DNA from: an uncultured Anaerolineae bacterium
GTDB taxonomy: Bacteria; Chloroflexota; Anaerolineae; Anaerolineales; Villigracilaceae
Length of the DNA stretch: 33,964 nt
Reading direction: 5' to 3'
Assembly (NCBI GenBank): GCA_903838415.1
Contig: CAILYI010000020.1
Location: 1-33,964 of the forward strand
Positions 1-7,112 of this stretch are shown in pieces. How positions within the stretch are numbered: the stretch's first letter is position 1; every line of letters begins with the position of its first letter. Both the position numbers and the translations under genes were made by a program. The notes beneath the pieces are model-generated. The model worked only from the letters and a program-made list of their open reading frames with translations. It was not told the origin of the DNA and did no database searches.

Positions 1-19
1 CATAAAGGGATAGTAAAAA

Positions 20-220
20 TCAAGATCTGTAAAGCAACTGCTCCAGGTTGATGGCTGCATTCAAGTCGCGGTCAATCACAAACCCACAGTGCTCACACTG
101 ATACTCGCGCTCGCCCAGGTTCATGACCAGTTTTACCTGACCACACTGCGAACATCTTTTGGTGGATGGATAAAACCGATCTGCCAGGAGCACTTCACAG
201 CCATACCAAAAAAGCTGTGC
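20..220 (-). pseudogene. tnpB: IS200/IS605-family OrfB (TnpB) C-terminal remnant
   Basis: Reading the minus strand from about 220 down to a stop at 20-22 gives a typical TnpB tail: WYGCEVLLADRFYPSTKRCS, then CGQVK, a CEHCG pair and finally DRDLNAAINLEQL. These are the four-cysteine zinc ribbon (CSQC...CEHC) and the last RuvC-like acidic motif (RDxNAAxN) of the family. Only about 65 codons remain. Upstream of about 205-220 the homology stops and an in-frame stop lies at 254-256, so the nuclease core and the element's left end are gone. The truncated side abuts an M29 peptidase fragment read in the opposite direction. The element's right end would lie before position 1. It is non-functional as seen here. 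Confidence 0.85.
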
Positions 221-731
221 TAAAGGGCGAAAACATCGACTTGAGCATGAACATCAAAGAACGCCCGTTTATCGAATGCTCCGGGCGCGTCAACTTCCCG
301 GATGGAGAAATTTTTACCGGACCGGTGGAAGACTCAGTCAACGGCTGGGTTCGTTTCAAATATCCGGCCATCAACGCCGGGCAGGAAGTGACCGATATCG
401 AATTGTGGTTTGAAAATGGCAAAGTGGTCAAAGAAAAAGCCAGCAAAAACCAGGAACTGCTGACCGCCCTGCTGGAAACCGACCCCGGCGCCGCTATGTG
501 GGTGCATGGGGCATCGGCACCAACTACGGGATTCAGAAATTCACCAAGGATATGCTGTTTGACGAAAAAATTGGCGGTACCATCCACCTGGCAGTTGGAG
601 CAGGCTATCCCGAAAGCGGCTCGAAAAACGAATCAGGTGTCCATTGGGATATGCTGTGCGACATGACCGACGCCGAAATCAGTCTCGACGGCGATTTGTT
701 CTACCAAAACGGCAAACCTGTCATCGAATAA
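208..731 (+). pseudogene. Aminopeptidase (M29 family), C-terminal fragment with frameshift
   Basis: Two plus-strand reading frames together encode the C-terminal part of an M29 (aminopeptidase T-like) metallopeptidase. The first frame (about 208-491) contains SGRVNFPDGEIFTGPVEDS, then VRFKYPAINAGQ and ends near DPGA. The second frame (about 492-731) continues with RYVGAWGIGTNYGIQ, LFDEKIGGTIHLAVGAGYP and HWDMLCDM. The join needs one missing base in an Ala codon near 491. The DEK..GGT.H and HWD residues that bind the metals in this family are still present. Full members are about 400 residues; only about 175 remain and the 5' part is replaced by a tnpB tail, so this is a pseudogene. It ends just before a strong hairpin terminator. 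Confidence 0.85.
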
Positions 732-750
732 CCGAATATCACGACTCAAC

Positions 751-787
751 AAAAAATGGGAGCAATTTACGCTCCCATTTTTTTGTT
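751..787. terminator. Bidirectional rho-independent terminator
   Basis: A perfect 13-bp stem (AAAAAATGGGAGC with GCTCCCATTTTTT, loop AATTTAC) is flanked by A and T runs on both sides. It lies between the M29 remnant (plus) and the lipoprotein gene (minus), so it can end transcripts from both directions. Confidence 0.9.
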
Positions 788-799
788 AAGTCACACAGC

Positions 800-1423
800 T
801 TACGGACAATCTTTGGTAAAAGTGACCTGCTTGGCGAATAATTCCTTGGGCGTGCGCCCCACCACGTCCCCGGTTTTATTCAACCCAACAAACTGATACT
901 CAAACCAGCCGTGATCAAAACGGACATCCGGATTCACATCCAGCGCAGAAATCTCGATGGAGAAATTGCCTTTTTTGTCGCTGTCCATATCGCCAGCCGC
1001 ATACCACTGACTCGGAATCGAGTTGAGTTTGTCGATCATGCGATAGTAAAACTGAGTCTTGACAATATAAGCGCTCAGAGCGGTGGTGGTGAAAGTAATG
1101 GCCGAAGGCGAACATTTTAATGAAAAAGCGTCGCCTGAACGACTGAAATTGCCCAAAACATCCGCGCCAACCGCCGGGGGCGAAGTGGGCGTGGCCGGTA
1201 TTTCGGGCGCTGAGGTGGCTGTCGGCTCGACGGGCGCGTTCGTTGGAACTTCGGTGGCTGGCGCAGCCGCAACAGCGGGGGGTGCATCAACAACTGCCGG
1301 AGCCGCCGGGGCCACCACCGTCACATTGACAATGATCGGCTGCGGGGCAACCGGCGCGGCGGTCGGCGCGGCGCTGCAAGCGGATAAGATCAATAAAAGG
1401 AATCCTAAAATTAGTTTTTTCAT
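800..1423 (-). CDS. Lipoprotein of unknown function with Ala/Pro/Thr-rich stalk
   Basis: A 207-residue protein starting at ATG 1421-1423, chosen because AGGAGA lies 6 bases upstream on the minus strand; a longer TTG-start frame to 1456 would pass through that site. The N-terminus MKKLILGFLLLILSAC is a lipoprotein signal peptide with lipobox LSAC (Cys at about 16). It is followed by roughly 75 residues rich in Ala, Pro, Val and Thr, a flexible stalk, then a globular C-terminal domain of about 115 residues with two cysteines that may pair. I do not recognise the C-terminal domain. It is probably anchored on the outside of the cell membrane. It is single-gene and convergent with the M29 remnant; a TATATA stretch near 1436-1441 could be part of its promoter. 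Confidence 0.8.
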   Translation of the reverse strand: MKKLILGFLLLILSACSAAPTAAPVAPQPIIVNVTVVAPAAPAVVDAPPAVAAAPATEVPTNAPVEPTATSAPEIPATPTSPPAVGADVLGNFSRSGDAFSLKCSPSAITFTTTALSAYIVKTQFYYRMIDKLNSIPSQWYAAGDMDSDKKGNFSIEISALDVNPDVRFDHGWFEYQFVGLNKTGDVVGRTPKELFAKQVTFTKDCP

Positions 1424-1551
1424 GTCAGTTCTCCTGTATATAAATTCTATGGGCAATGCGCCATTATTTCATTGCCCCATTTGGCCTATTTTTGGACACA
1501 GGTACTCCAAATTGATGACAAATATCAGTATTGCGCCGGGCGCATGGCAGG

Positions 1552-1557
1552 TATAAT
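1552..1557 (+). promoter_or_regulatory. -10 box placed for a leaderless transcript
   Basis: TATAAT at 1552-1557 ends 7 bases before ATG 1565, so transcription would start at or next to the start codon. A TTGCGC at 1531-1536 could serve as a -35 with a short 15-base spacer. No Shine-Dalgarno sequence is present before the ATG. Confidence 0.6.
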
Positions 1558-1564
1558 CTGGCGC

Positions 1565-3514
1565 ATGATGACTCCAGCCGAAATAGAGCGCAAGCTCGAC
1601 CAAATCTTATTAAAAGTAACGAAACCGGGCCGCTATGTCGGCGGTGAAATGAACATCACCGTCAAAGATTGGGACCAGATCGAAACCAAAGTCGCCCTGG
1701 TATTCCCCGATATCTATGACATTGGGATTTCCAACGTTGGCTTAAAAATCCTGTATGACCAGGTCAATATGCGGAATGACGCCCTGGCTGAACGCGCCTA
1801 CGCTCCCTGGCGCGACATGGAAGAACAGATGCGCCTGAGCGGAATCCCGTTATATTCGCTCGAAACCTACCACCCGCTGGCCGCATTCGACTTAATCGGC
1901 TTTTCCCTGCCCTACGAGACTCTCTACACCAACTGCCTGAACATCCTTGATCTGGCTGGGATTCCCGTCAAATCAGCTGAACGCGACGAGCGCCACCCGC
2001 TCATCATCGCCGGCGGGCACTCGACGATGAATCCCGAACCGATGCACGCCTTCATCGACGCCTTTGTGATTGGCGAAGGCGAGGAAGTCATGCACGACAT
2101 CATCGACGCGATTCAGCGGGTCAAAGGGCGTCAGACAGGCGGCAATGACTTGCAGCCTGTGGCTTATGACCGGGAAGCAATTCTCCGCGAACTGGTGAAA
2201 ATCCCCGGCGTCTACGTGCCCTACTTCTACGAAACCAGCTACTTCGACGATGGAACCGTCCAGGCCACGCTGCCCACCATCCCGGAAGCTCCAAAACTGA
2301 TCACCAAGCGCATGGTGGCCAAACTCCCGCCGCCACCCATCAGCTTCATCGTTCCCAATATTGAAGCCGTCCATAACCGGGTATCCGTGGAAATCATGCG
2401 CGGCTGCACGCGCGGCTGCCGCTTCTGCCACGCCGGGATGATCAACCGTCCGGTGCGGGAACGCTCCGTTGCAGAAGTCGTCCAGGCTGCAGAAGACGCC
2501 ATTCACTCCACTGGGTTCGAGGAACTGGCTTTACTATCCCTTTCGTCTAGCGACTATACGAATATTTTAGAATTAGTGACGGCCATCGGCGACCATTTTG
2601 CCGAAAAACACCTGGCCGTTTCCCTGCCATCCCTGCGCATCGAAACCGTTTCGGTGGATTTGATGGATAAACTGCGAGATCGCCGCGGAACCGGCTTCAC
2701 CCTGGCTCCCGAAGCCGCCACGGAACGCATGCGCCGCATCATCAACAAGTTCATCCCTGACGATCAGCTGCTCGAAACTGCCCGCGCCATCTACTCGCGC
2801 GGCTGGACCACCATCAAGCTATATTTCATGATTGGGCACCCCTCCGAAACGCTGGAAGATGTTCAGGCGATTGCCGACTTGTGCAAAAAAGTCCTGGCGG
2901 AAGGGCGAAAAGTGATCGGTTTTAAGGCCAAAATCAACGCCGGGGTGAGTACCTTCGTCCCCAAACCGCAGACGCCTTTCCAGTGGGTTTCCTGCGATAC
3001 ACCGGAACAAATCACGCTCAAGCAAAACCTGCTTAAACGGGAATTGCGCGACAAAAACATCAAGCTTTCATGGACTTCGCCCGAAGACACCATGCTCGAG
3101 GCCTGGCTCTCGCGCGGCGACCGTCACATCAGCGATGTAATTTACAGCGCCTGGAAAAATGGCGCGAAGTTCGACGCCTGGCAGGAAGAACGCCGTTACG
3201 CCATCTGGACAGCCGCTTTTGCGGAAAACGGCCTGGATGCCGATTTTTACACCCACCGCCCGCGCCGCACCGACGAAGTTTTTGCCTGGGATCACATCAC
3301 CGCCGCCGTGCGCAAAAACTTCCTGTTTCAGGATTTCCGTCAATCGCTCGAAGGCCAAATCCGCGTGGATTGCCGCGAACATTGTTTCGCCTGCGGCATC
3401 CTGCCCACTTTCAACGACGTGCGCCGCGAAAATCCCGGCGATCACTGGAAGTGCCCGGAAGTTCCCGCGAAAAGAATGAGCGACAATCAGCTGCCGGTGC
3501 TCAGCGGAGAGTAA
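1565..3514 (+). CDS. B12-binding-domain radical SAM protein (TIGR03960 type)
   Basis: About 649 residues if started at ATG 1565; ATG 1568 is equally possible, and the upstream in-frame extension to 1472 shows no conserved sequence. The N-terminal third resembles a cobalamin-binding Rossmann domain (VALVFPDIYDIGISNVGLK). The radical SAM core follows with the iron-sulfur motif CTRGCRFC (Cys about 281, 285, 288), after MRG as is usual, and then NRPVRERS. The C-terminal part has a further Cys pair (CREHCFACG), typical of this family. Members occur next to, or fused with, a DUF2344 protein, and one is found here two genes downstream. The reaction is not known for this family; an RNA- or ribosome-related modification has been suspected from its usual gene neighbours. 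Transcription probably begins at the start codon. Confidence 0.9.
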   Translation: MMTPAEIERKLDQILLKVTKPGRYVGGEMNITVKDWDQIETKVALVFPDIYDIGISNVGLKILYDQVNMRNDALAERAYAPWRDMEEQMRLSGIPLYSLETYHPLAAFDLIGFSLPYETLYTNCLNILDLAGIPVKSAERDERHPLIIAGGHSTMNPEPMHAFIDAFVIGEGEEVMHDIIDAIQRVKGRQTGGNDLQPVAYDREAILRELVKIPGVYVPYFYETSYFDDGTVQATLPTIPEAPKLITKRMVAKLPPPPISFIVPNIEAVHNRVSVEIMRGCTRGCRFCHAGMINRPVRERSVAEVVQAAEDAIHSTGFEELALLSLSSSDYTNILELVTAIGDHFAEKHLAVSLPSLRIETVSVDLMDKLRDRRGTGFTLAPEAATERMRRIINKFIPDDQLLETARAIYSRGWTTIKLYFMIGHPSETLEDVQAIADLCKKVLAEGRKVIGFKAKINAGVSTFVPKPQTPFQWVSCDTPEQITLKQNLLKRELRDKNIKLSWTSPEDTMLEAWLSRGDRHISDVIYSAWKNGAKFDAWQEERRYAIWTAAFAENGLDADFYTHRPRRTDEVFAWDHITAAVRKNFLFQDFRQSLEGQIRVDCREHCFACGILPTFNDVRRENPGDHWKCPEVPAKRMSDNQLPVLSGE

Positions 3515-3516
3515 GT

Positions 3517-3891
3517 TTGAATTTCCATATCAGAGTCTGGGATGTGATCGTCGGGCTGCCAGCCGGGGTTTTGATCTTCATGGGCACGGTGTTGTTCAGC
3601 ACCCTGGCCAGCGTTCAAGCCAAGGTGCCGGTTTTCGTTCCCTACCTGATTCTGATGGCTGTCACGCTCGTTGTTGGCCTGCTGGCGGGCATCACCCGTC
3701 TGCGGCAGGGCCCCGCCACCGCCCTTTCAGCCGGAATCGTGGCGGCCGTTATTTTTGGCTATTTATGGCTCTCGGCACGCCCCGGCGACGAATTCAATCC
3801 GCTGGTGATCGGTTTGCCAGGTATACTCACTTCCATCATCCTCTGCCCGATAGGCGGTCTGCTGGGCACAAAATTGAGAAAAATCCAATGA
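3517..3891 (+). CDS. Small integral membrane protein, four predicted helices
   Basis: A 124-residue hydrophobic protein starting with TTG at 3517, two bases after the radical SAM stop codon, with GGAG about 7 bases upstream inside the end of that gene. There are four probable membrane helices: VIVGLPAGVLIFMGTVLF, VPYLILMAVTLVVGLLAGI, ALSAGIVAAVIFGYLW and IGLPGILTSIILCPIGGLLG. A basic tail ends with KLRKIQ. Its stop overlaps the next ATG (ATGA at 3888-3891), so all three genes are translationally coupled. I do not recognise a family. Its place between the two halves of a conserved pair suggests co-regulation but not a defined role. Confidence 0.75.
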   Translation: MNFHIRVWDVIVGLPAGVLIFMGTVLFSTLASVQAKVPVFVPYLILMAVTLVVGLLAGITRLRQGPATALSAGIVAAVIFGYLWLSARPGDEFNPLVIGLPGILTSIILCPIGGLLGTKLRKIQ

Positions 3892-4526
3892 GAATTCGCA
3901 TCACCTTTACAAAAACCGGCGCGCTGCGCTATATCGGTCATCTTGACCTGCACAAACTCTGGGAACGCACCACCCGTCGCGCCGATGTGGCGTTGATGTA
4001 TAGCCAGGGCTACCATCCGCAGCCGAAAATTCAGCTGGCATCGGCTTTGCCGCTCGGGTTTTCGTCACGCTGCGAACTGGTGGATATGTGGGTGGATGGC
4101 GAACTCGATTTAACGGCGCTGCCCGCGCGCTTTACCAAGGCCGTCCCGCCGGGCTTGCAGATTTTGAACGTCGAAACGGTGGATGAAAAAAGTCCCCCAC
4201 TGCAGACGCAGGTTGTCTCCGCTGAATACGACGTGACCTTGTTCGACGAGCTTGATCTGGCCGGACTCAGCCAAAGCCTGGCCACCATTATGGAAGCCGC
4301 ATCCCTGCCCCGTGAGCGGCGTGGAAAAGCCTACGACCTGCGGCCTTTAATCGAGGCAATGCGCCTGCTCGAACCCGACGCCGAAAACCATCCGCGCTTG
4401 TGGATGCAGCTCGCGGCCCGCGAAGGGGCAACGGGACGACCCGAGGAAGTGCTGGACGTTCTGGGGATACGGTATGAAGGCACGCGGGTCGAACGCAGTC
4501 GGTTTTTATTCAAAGATGCGGCATAA
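3888..4526 (+). CDS. Radical SAM-linked DUF2344 protein (TIGR03936 type)
   Basis: A 212-residue protein starting at ATG 3888, overlapping the previous stop by four bases. The N-terminus RIRITFTKTGALRYIGHLDL, then HKLWERTTRRA, YSQGYHPQPKI and ALPLGFSS are characteristic of the DUF2344/TIGR03936 family, whose genes accompany the TIGR03960 radical SAM protein. The fold and function are unknown; the partnership suggests it works with the radical SAM enzyme on the same substrate. The last part (about residues 120-212) is more variable and ends RVERSRFLFKDAA. The gene is the last of the operon, and the tmRNA promoter begins about 55 bases later. Confidence 0.9.
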   Translation: MRIRITFTKTGALRYIGHLDLHKLWERTTRRADVALMYSQGYHPQPKIQLASALPLGFSSRCELVDMWVDGELDLTALPARFTKAVPPGLQILNVETVDEKSPPLQTQVVSAEYDVTLFDELDLAGLSQSLATIMEAASLPRERRGKAYDLRPLIEAMRLLEPDAENHPRLWMQLAAREGATGRPEEVLDVLGIRYEGTRVERSRFLFKDAA

Positions 4527-4581
4527 CCCCAATTCAAGTTACAGCCACTTTACAGTCGAGATTCGTCCAATTCATCTATGC

Positions 4582-4587
4582 TATAAT
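4582..4587 (+). promoter_or_regulatory. -10 box for ssrA
   Basis: TATAAT at 4582-4587, 13 bases before the mature 5' end of tmRNA. A convincing -35 at normal spacing is not visible, so the element may depend on other contacts. Confidence 0.55.
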
Positions 4588-4600
4588 CAGTGCTGTTAAT

Positions 4601-4997
4601 GGGGATGCCAGGCTTCGACGGGAGAGGCTGGCTCCGGAATGCGAGCCGAGAGGTGCCGAACTCGAAAAATCCGCACAAAAAATCAAGTGCCAACCACACT
4701 TCCTTCGCCGCTATGCCCCTCGCTGCCTAATAAGCAGTAGAGAGTAAACGGCCCGTCTCAAATGAGGCGGCGTTCACCGTTCCCGCTCTCCGCCCGGAGA
4801 ACGAGTGGGCGTCAAAATGGCAGAGTGCCGCACCGCCACGTCACTAACGGTGTGAAAGAGGGCTTTCGGGTCTGAGTGAATGGCTGCAGGTGAATTTTGC
4901 CAGATGAGTTGCCTGCGGCGACACGATCAACTGGCTACGCGCGTAGATTTCCGGTGGTCGAATTTTTCGGACGCGGGTTCGATTCCCGCCATCTCCA
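4601..4997 (+). ncRNA. ssrA: Transfer-messenger RNA (tmRNA)
   Basis: A one-piece tmRNA. The 5' end GGGGATGCCAGGCTTCGACG is the conserved tmRNA start; its first seven bases pair with CATCTCC at the 3' end (one G-U pair). The T-arm GGGTTCGATTCCC precedes it. The tag reading frame starts at GCC 4689 and runs ANHTSFAAMPLAA, followed by two stops (TAA TAA, 4728-4733); the LAA ending is the usual protease signal. The CCA end is not encoded (ACAA follows the stem), so it must be added after transcription. tmRNA rescues stalled ribosomes and tags the unfinished protein for degradation. Confidence 0.95.
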
Positions 4998-5001
4998 CAA
5001 C

Positions 5002-5036
5002 AAGATCTTCAGGGGACATCCCTTGAAGATCTTTGT
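5002..5036 (+). terminator. Terminator of tmRNA
   Basis: A 14-bp hairpin with one G-U pair: AAGATCTTCA plus GGGG paired with CCCT plus TGAAGATCTT, loop ACAT. It is followed by TTGTGTT, a weak T tract. It begins five bases after the mature tmRNA end. Confidence 0.75.
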
Positions 5037-5051
5037 GTTAACCATGTGTGA

Positions 5052-5135
5052 AGGGTTTTAGCTGGTGACGGCATGAACCTTGCGATTACGCAATGAGACG
5101 AAGTTACTATTATTTCTCTCATTGCATTAAACCCT
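5052..5135. repeat. Nested inverted repeats upstream of the HtrA-like gene
   Basis: The outer arms AGGGTTT (5052-5058) and AAACCCT (5129-5135) enclose a perfect 9-bp inverted repeat, GCAATGAGA (5090-5098) and TCTCATTGC (5117-5125). The inner right arm overlaps the proposed -35 box of the next gene. It may be an operator, a structured element or a remnant of a small repeat. Confidence 0.5.
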
Positions 5136-5149
5136 GCTTATGCTAAAAT
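5122..5149 (+). promoter_or_regulatory. Promoter of the HtrA-like gene
   Basis: TTGCAT (5122-5127), 16-base spacer, TAAAAT (5144-5149) preceded by TGC, an extended -10. The start site would be near 5156, giving a leader of about 50 bases. It overlaps the inverted repeat at 5117-5125. Confidence 0.55.
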
Positions 5150-5205
5150 ATCCACGATAGAATTTTCCAGGCAACAGTAGATTCTCAATGCAGAGGAGAG
5201 AACTC

Positions 5206-6945
5206 ATGAAAGTTTTAAGACCGTTTTTTATGATTGTATCGCTCATACTGGTGGTTGGAATGGCGTGCAGCCTGTTTTCAGCAACGCCTGCACCAACCGA
5301 TACCGGCAGTGACAACCCCACCAGCGAACCGGCAAATACCAGCGAACCGGCAGCTTCAGCTGAGAGTCAGTCTAGCAGCGGCGGCGAAATCAGCAATTTG
5401 AGTGACGCACAAAATGCTGTCATCCAGATTGAATCGCAGGGTACCTTTGTCGACCCACAGGTTGGCTTGGTGGTGAACGGCGCCGGGCGTGGCTCAGGGT
5501 TTATCATCGACCCTTCCGGCATCGCAGTTACCAATAATCACGTTGTAACCGGCTCAGCGCTGCTCAAAGTCTGGGTGGGCGGTGTGGAACACAATGCCCG
5601 CATTTTGGGCGTTTCGGAATGTTCCGACCTGGCAGTGATCAAAGTGGAAGGCGGGCCTTATCCGTATCTCAAATGGTACAGCGATCCCGTCAAAACCGGC
5701 CTGGAAGTTTATGCAGCCGGGTTCCCGCTGGGCGAACCGCAGTTCTCGCTGACCAAGGGCATCATCTCCAAAGAAAAAGCGGATGGACAAACCAGTTGGG
5801 CTTCGCTGGATTATGTGCTCGGCCACGATGCGACGATTAACCCCGGCAACTCCGGTGGACCACTGATTACCAATAATGGCCAGGTGGTGGGCATTAACTA
5901 CAGCAGCCTGGCCTCGGCCAACCAGTATTTCGCCATTGACGAAAAAACCGCTCAACCGGTTGTCGACGAATTGATCAAGGGCAAAGATATCGATTCGATC
6001 GGCATTAACGGTACAGCCGTCAAATCCAACGATGGCACCTTCTCAGGTATCTGGGTGTCATCAGTCAAATCCGGTTCTCCCGCTGATAAATCCGGCGTCA
6101 AACCCGGCGATATCCTGTATCAGATGGAAAACCTCGTGCTTGCAACTGACGCTACGATGAAAGACTACTGTAACATCCTGCGCACCCACAAGCCTGAAGA
6201 TACATTGGCTTTGTCGGTCATTCGCTTTGCCAGCGGCGAACTGCTTGAGGGCCAGCTAAACGGACGCGAACTGGCTGTTACGGGCAATTTCGATGTCAGT
6301 GGCGCAGGTGGCGGCACTTCCGGCGGCGGGACCTCTGACGGAGGCAGTTCCGCGAGCACTGATGCACCAGATTTCTATACTGAAAATTTTGATGGTGATA
6401 TCGGTAACTATTCATACTTTGAATGGCACGAAAAGTACGCATCTGCCGCTACCGATAACACCCTGACGCCCACAACAAACGGTGGTTTCTTGGTGTTTGA
6501 TATTAACAGCGCTCAAAAATATGTTTATGTCAACTATGAGCCCTTTACTTATACAGACGTGCGCCTGGACCTGAAAGCCGATAATCGTGGGAAGAACAGC
6601 AACTCGGTTTCGTTGATTTGCCGCTACAGTGATGAAGGTTGGTATGAAGCCAATGTTCAAAATGACGGCCTGTATTCCATCCTGGCTTATGTTGTAGCTG
6701 ATGGCAAATACTATAATATTTTTAACGGCGGCTCAAATCTGATTAAGCAAGGTAAAGACACGAATGAATATTCCTTTATCTGCAACGGGAATGACCTGAC
6801 TCTGGGTGTCAACGGTATCAAAGTCAAAACCGCTACTGATAAAACACATGGTCTGCGCGAAGGCCTGGTGGGTTTCGGTGTTTCATCCTTTGATTCTTTG
6901 CCCGTCCTGGTCAATGTCGATACTTTCCAAATCAGCCAACCGTAA
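5206..6945 (+). CDS. HtrA/DegP-like serine protease with C-terminal extra domain
   Basis: 579 residues starting at ATG 5206, with GAGGAGAG 6 bases upstream. An N-terminal hydrophobic segment ends in GMAC (Cys 21), probably a lipoprotein anchor, followed by a Ser/Thr/Pro/Glu-rich linker (about 22-60). The trypsin-like domain has the full triad: His112 (TNNHVV), Asp141 (CSDLAVIK) and Ser216 (NPGNSGGPL). One PDZ domain follows (about 270-360, SGSPADKSGVKPGDILYQ). After a Gly/Ser-rich linker (about 365-385), residues 390-579 form a further domain (FYTENFDGDIGNYSYFEW...), resembling the beta-sandwich domains of LamG/DUF1080-like proteins, in place of the second PDZ of DegP. It probably degrades misfolded proteins outside the membrane. 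A terminator follows, so it is a single-gene unit. Confidence 0.88.
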   Translation: MKVLRPFFMIVSLILVVGMACSLFSATPAPTDTGSDNPTSEPANTSEPAASAESQSSSGGEISNLSDAQNAVIQIESQGTFVDPQVGLVVNGAGRGSGFIIDPSGIAVTNNHVVTGSALLKVWVGGVEHNARILGVSECSDLAVIKVEGGPYPYLKWYSDPVKTGLEVYAAGFPLGEPQFSLTKGIISKEKADGQTSWASLDYVLGHDATINPGNSGGPLITNNGQVVGINYSSLASANQYFAIDEKTAQPVVDELIKGKDIDSIGINGTAVKSNDGTFSGIWVSSVKSGSPADKSGVKPGDILYQMENLVLATDATMKDYCNILRTHKPEDTLALSVIRFASGELLEGQLNGRELAVTGNFDVSGAGGGTSGGGTSDGGSSASTDAPDFYTENFDGDIGNYSYFEWHEKYASAATDNTLTPTTNGGFLVFDINSAQKYVYVNYEPFTYTDVRLDLKADNRGKNSNSVSLICRYSDEGWYEANVQNDGLYSILAYVVADGKYYNIFNGGSNLIKQGKDTNEYSFICNGNDLTLGVNGIKVKTATDKTHGLREGLVGFGVSSFDSLPVLVNVDTFQISQP

Positions 6946-6963
6946 GCTGATGTAAGCACTATG

Positions 6964-7000
6964 CAGGCCGCCCCTCAAAGGCGGCCTGTTTTTATTTTTT
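6964..7000 (+). terminator. Rho-independent terminator
   Basis: A perfect 9-bp GC-rich stem CAGGCCGCC / GGCGGCCTG with a 7-base loop (6964-6988), followed by TTTTTATTTTTT. It lies 19 bases after the HtrA-like stop. Confidence 0.92.
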
Positions 7001-7069
7001 CTATATCTTGTTAATGCATTTCTATTATTCATCGATTATCCTACGTGTGTTGCAAAAACCCATAAAAGA

Positions 7070-7088
7070 TATTCCAAATACAGGAATA
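7070..7088. promoter_or_regulatory. Small inverted repeat upstream of dnaK
   Basis: TATTCC (7070-7075), 7 bases, GGAATA (7083-7088), ending 24 bases before the dnaK start. It could be an operator. No CIRCE element (TTAGCACTC-N9-GAGTGCTAA) is present in this upstream region. Confidence 0.3.
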
Positions 7089-7112
7089 ATATTGAATTAA
7101 GGAGATTGAGCC

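Noticed and set aside
195-587. 130-residue minus-strand frame opposite the M29 remnant
   Set aside because: The plus strand shows clear M29 sequence and the minus frame resembles nothing; it is also not the tnpB frame.
1083-1556. Gly/Ala/Thr-rich plus-strand frame opposite the lipoprotein
   Set aside because: It is the reverse of the Ala/Pro-rich stalk of the minus-strand lipoprotein and has no RBS.
3070-3516. Upstream extension of the small membrane protein frame inside the radical SAM gene
   Set aside because: It is Arg/Pro-rich out-of-frame translation of the radical SAM gene; the real start is TTG 3517 with an RBS.
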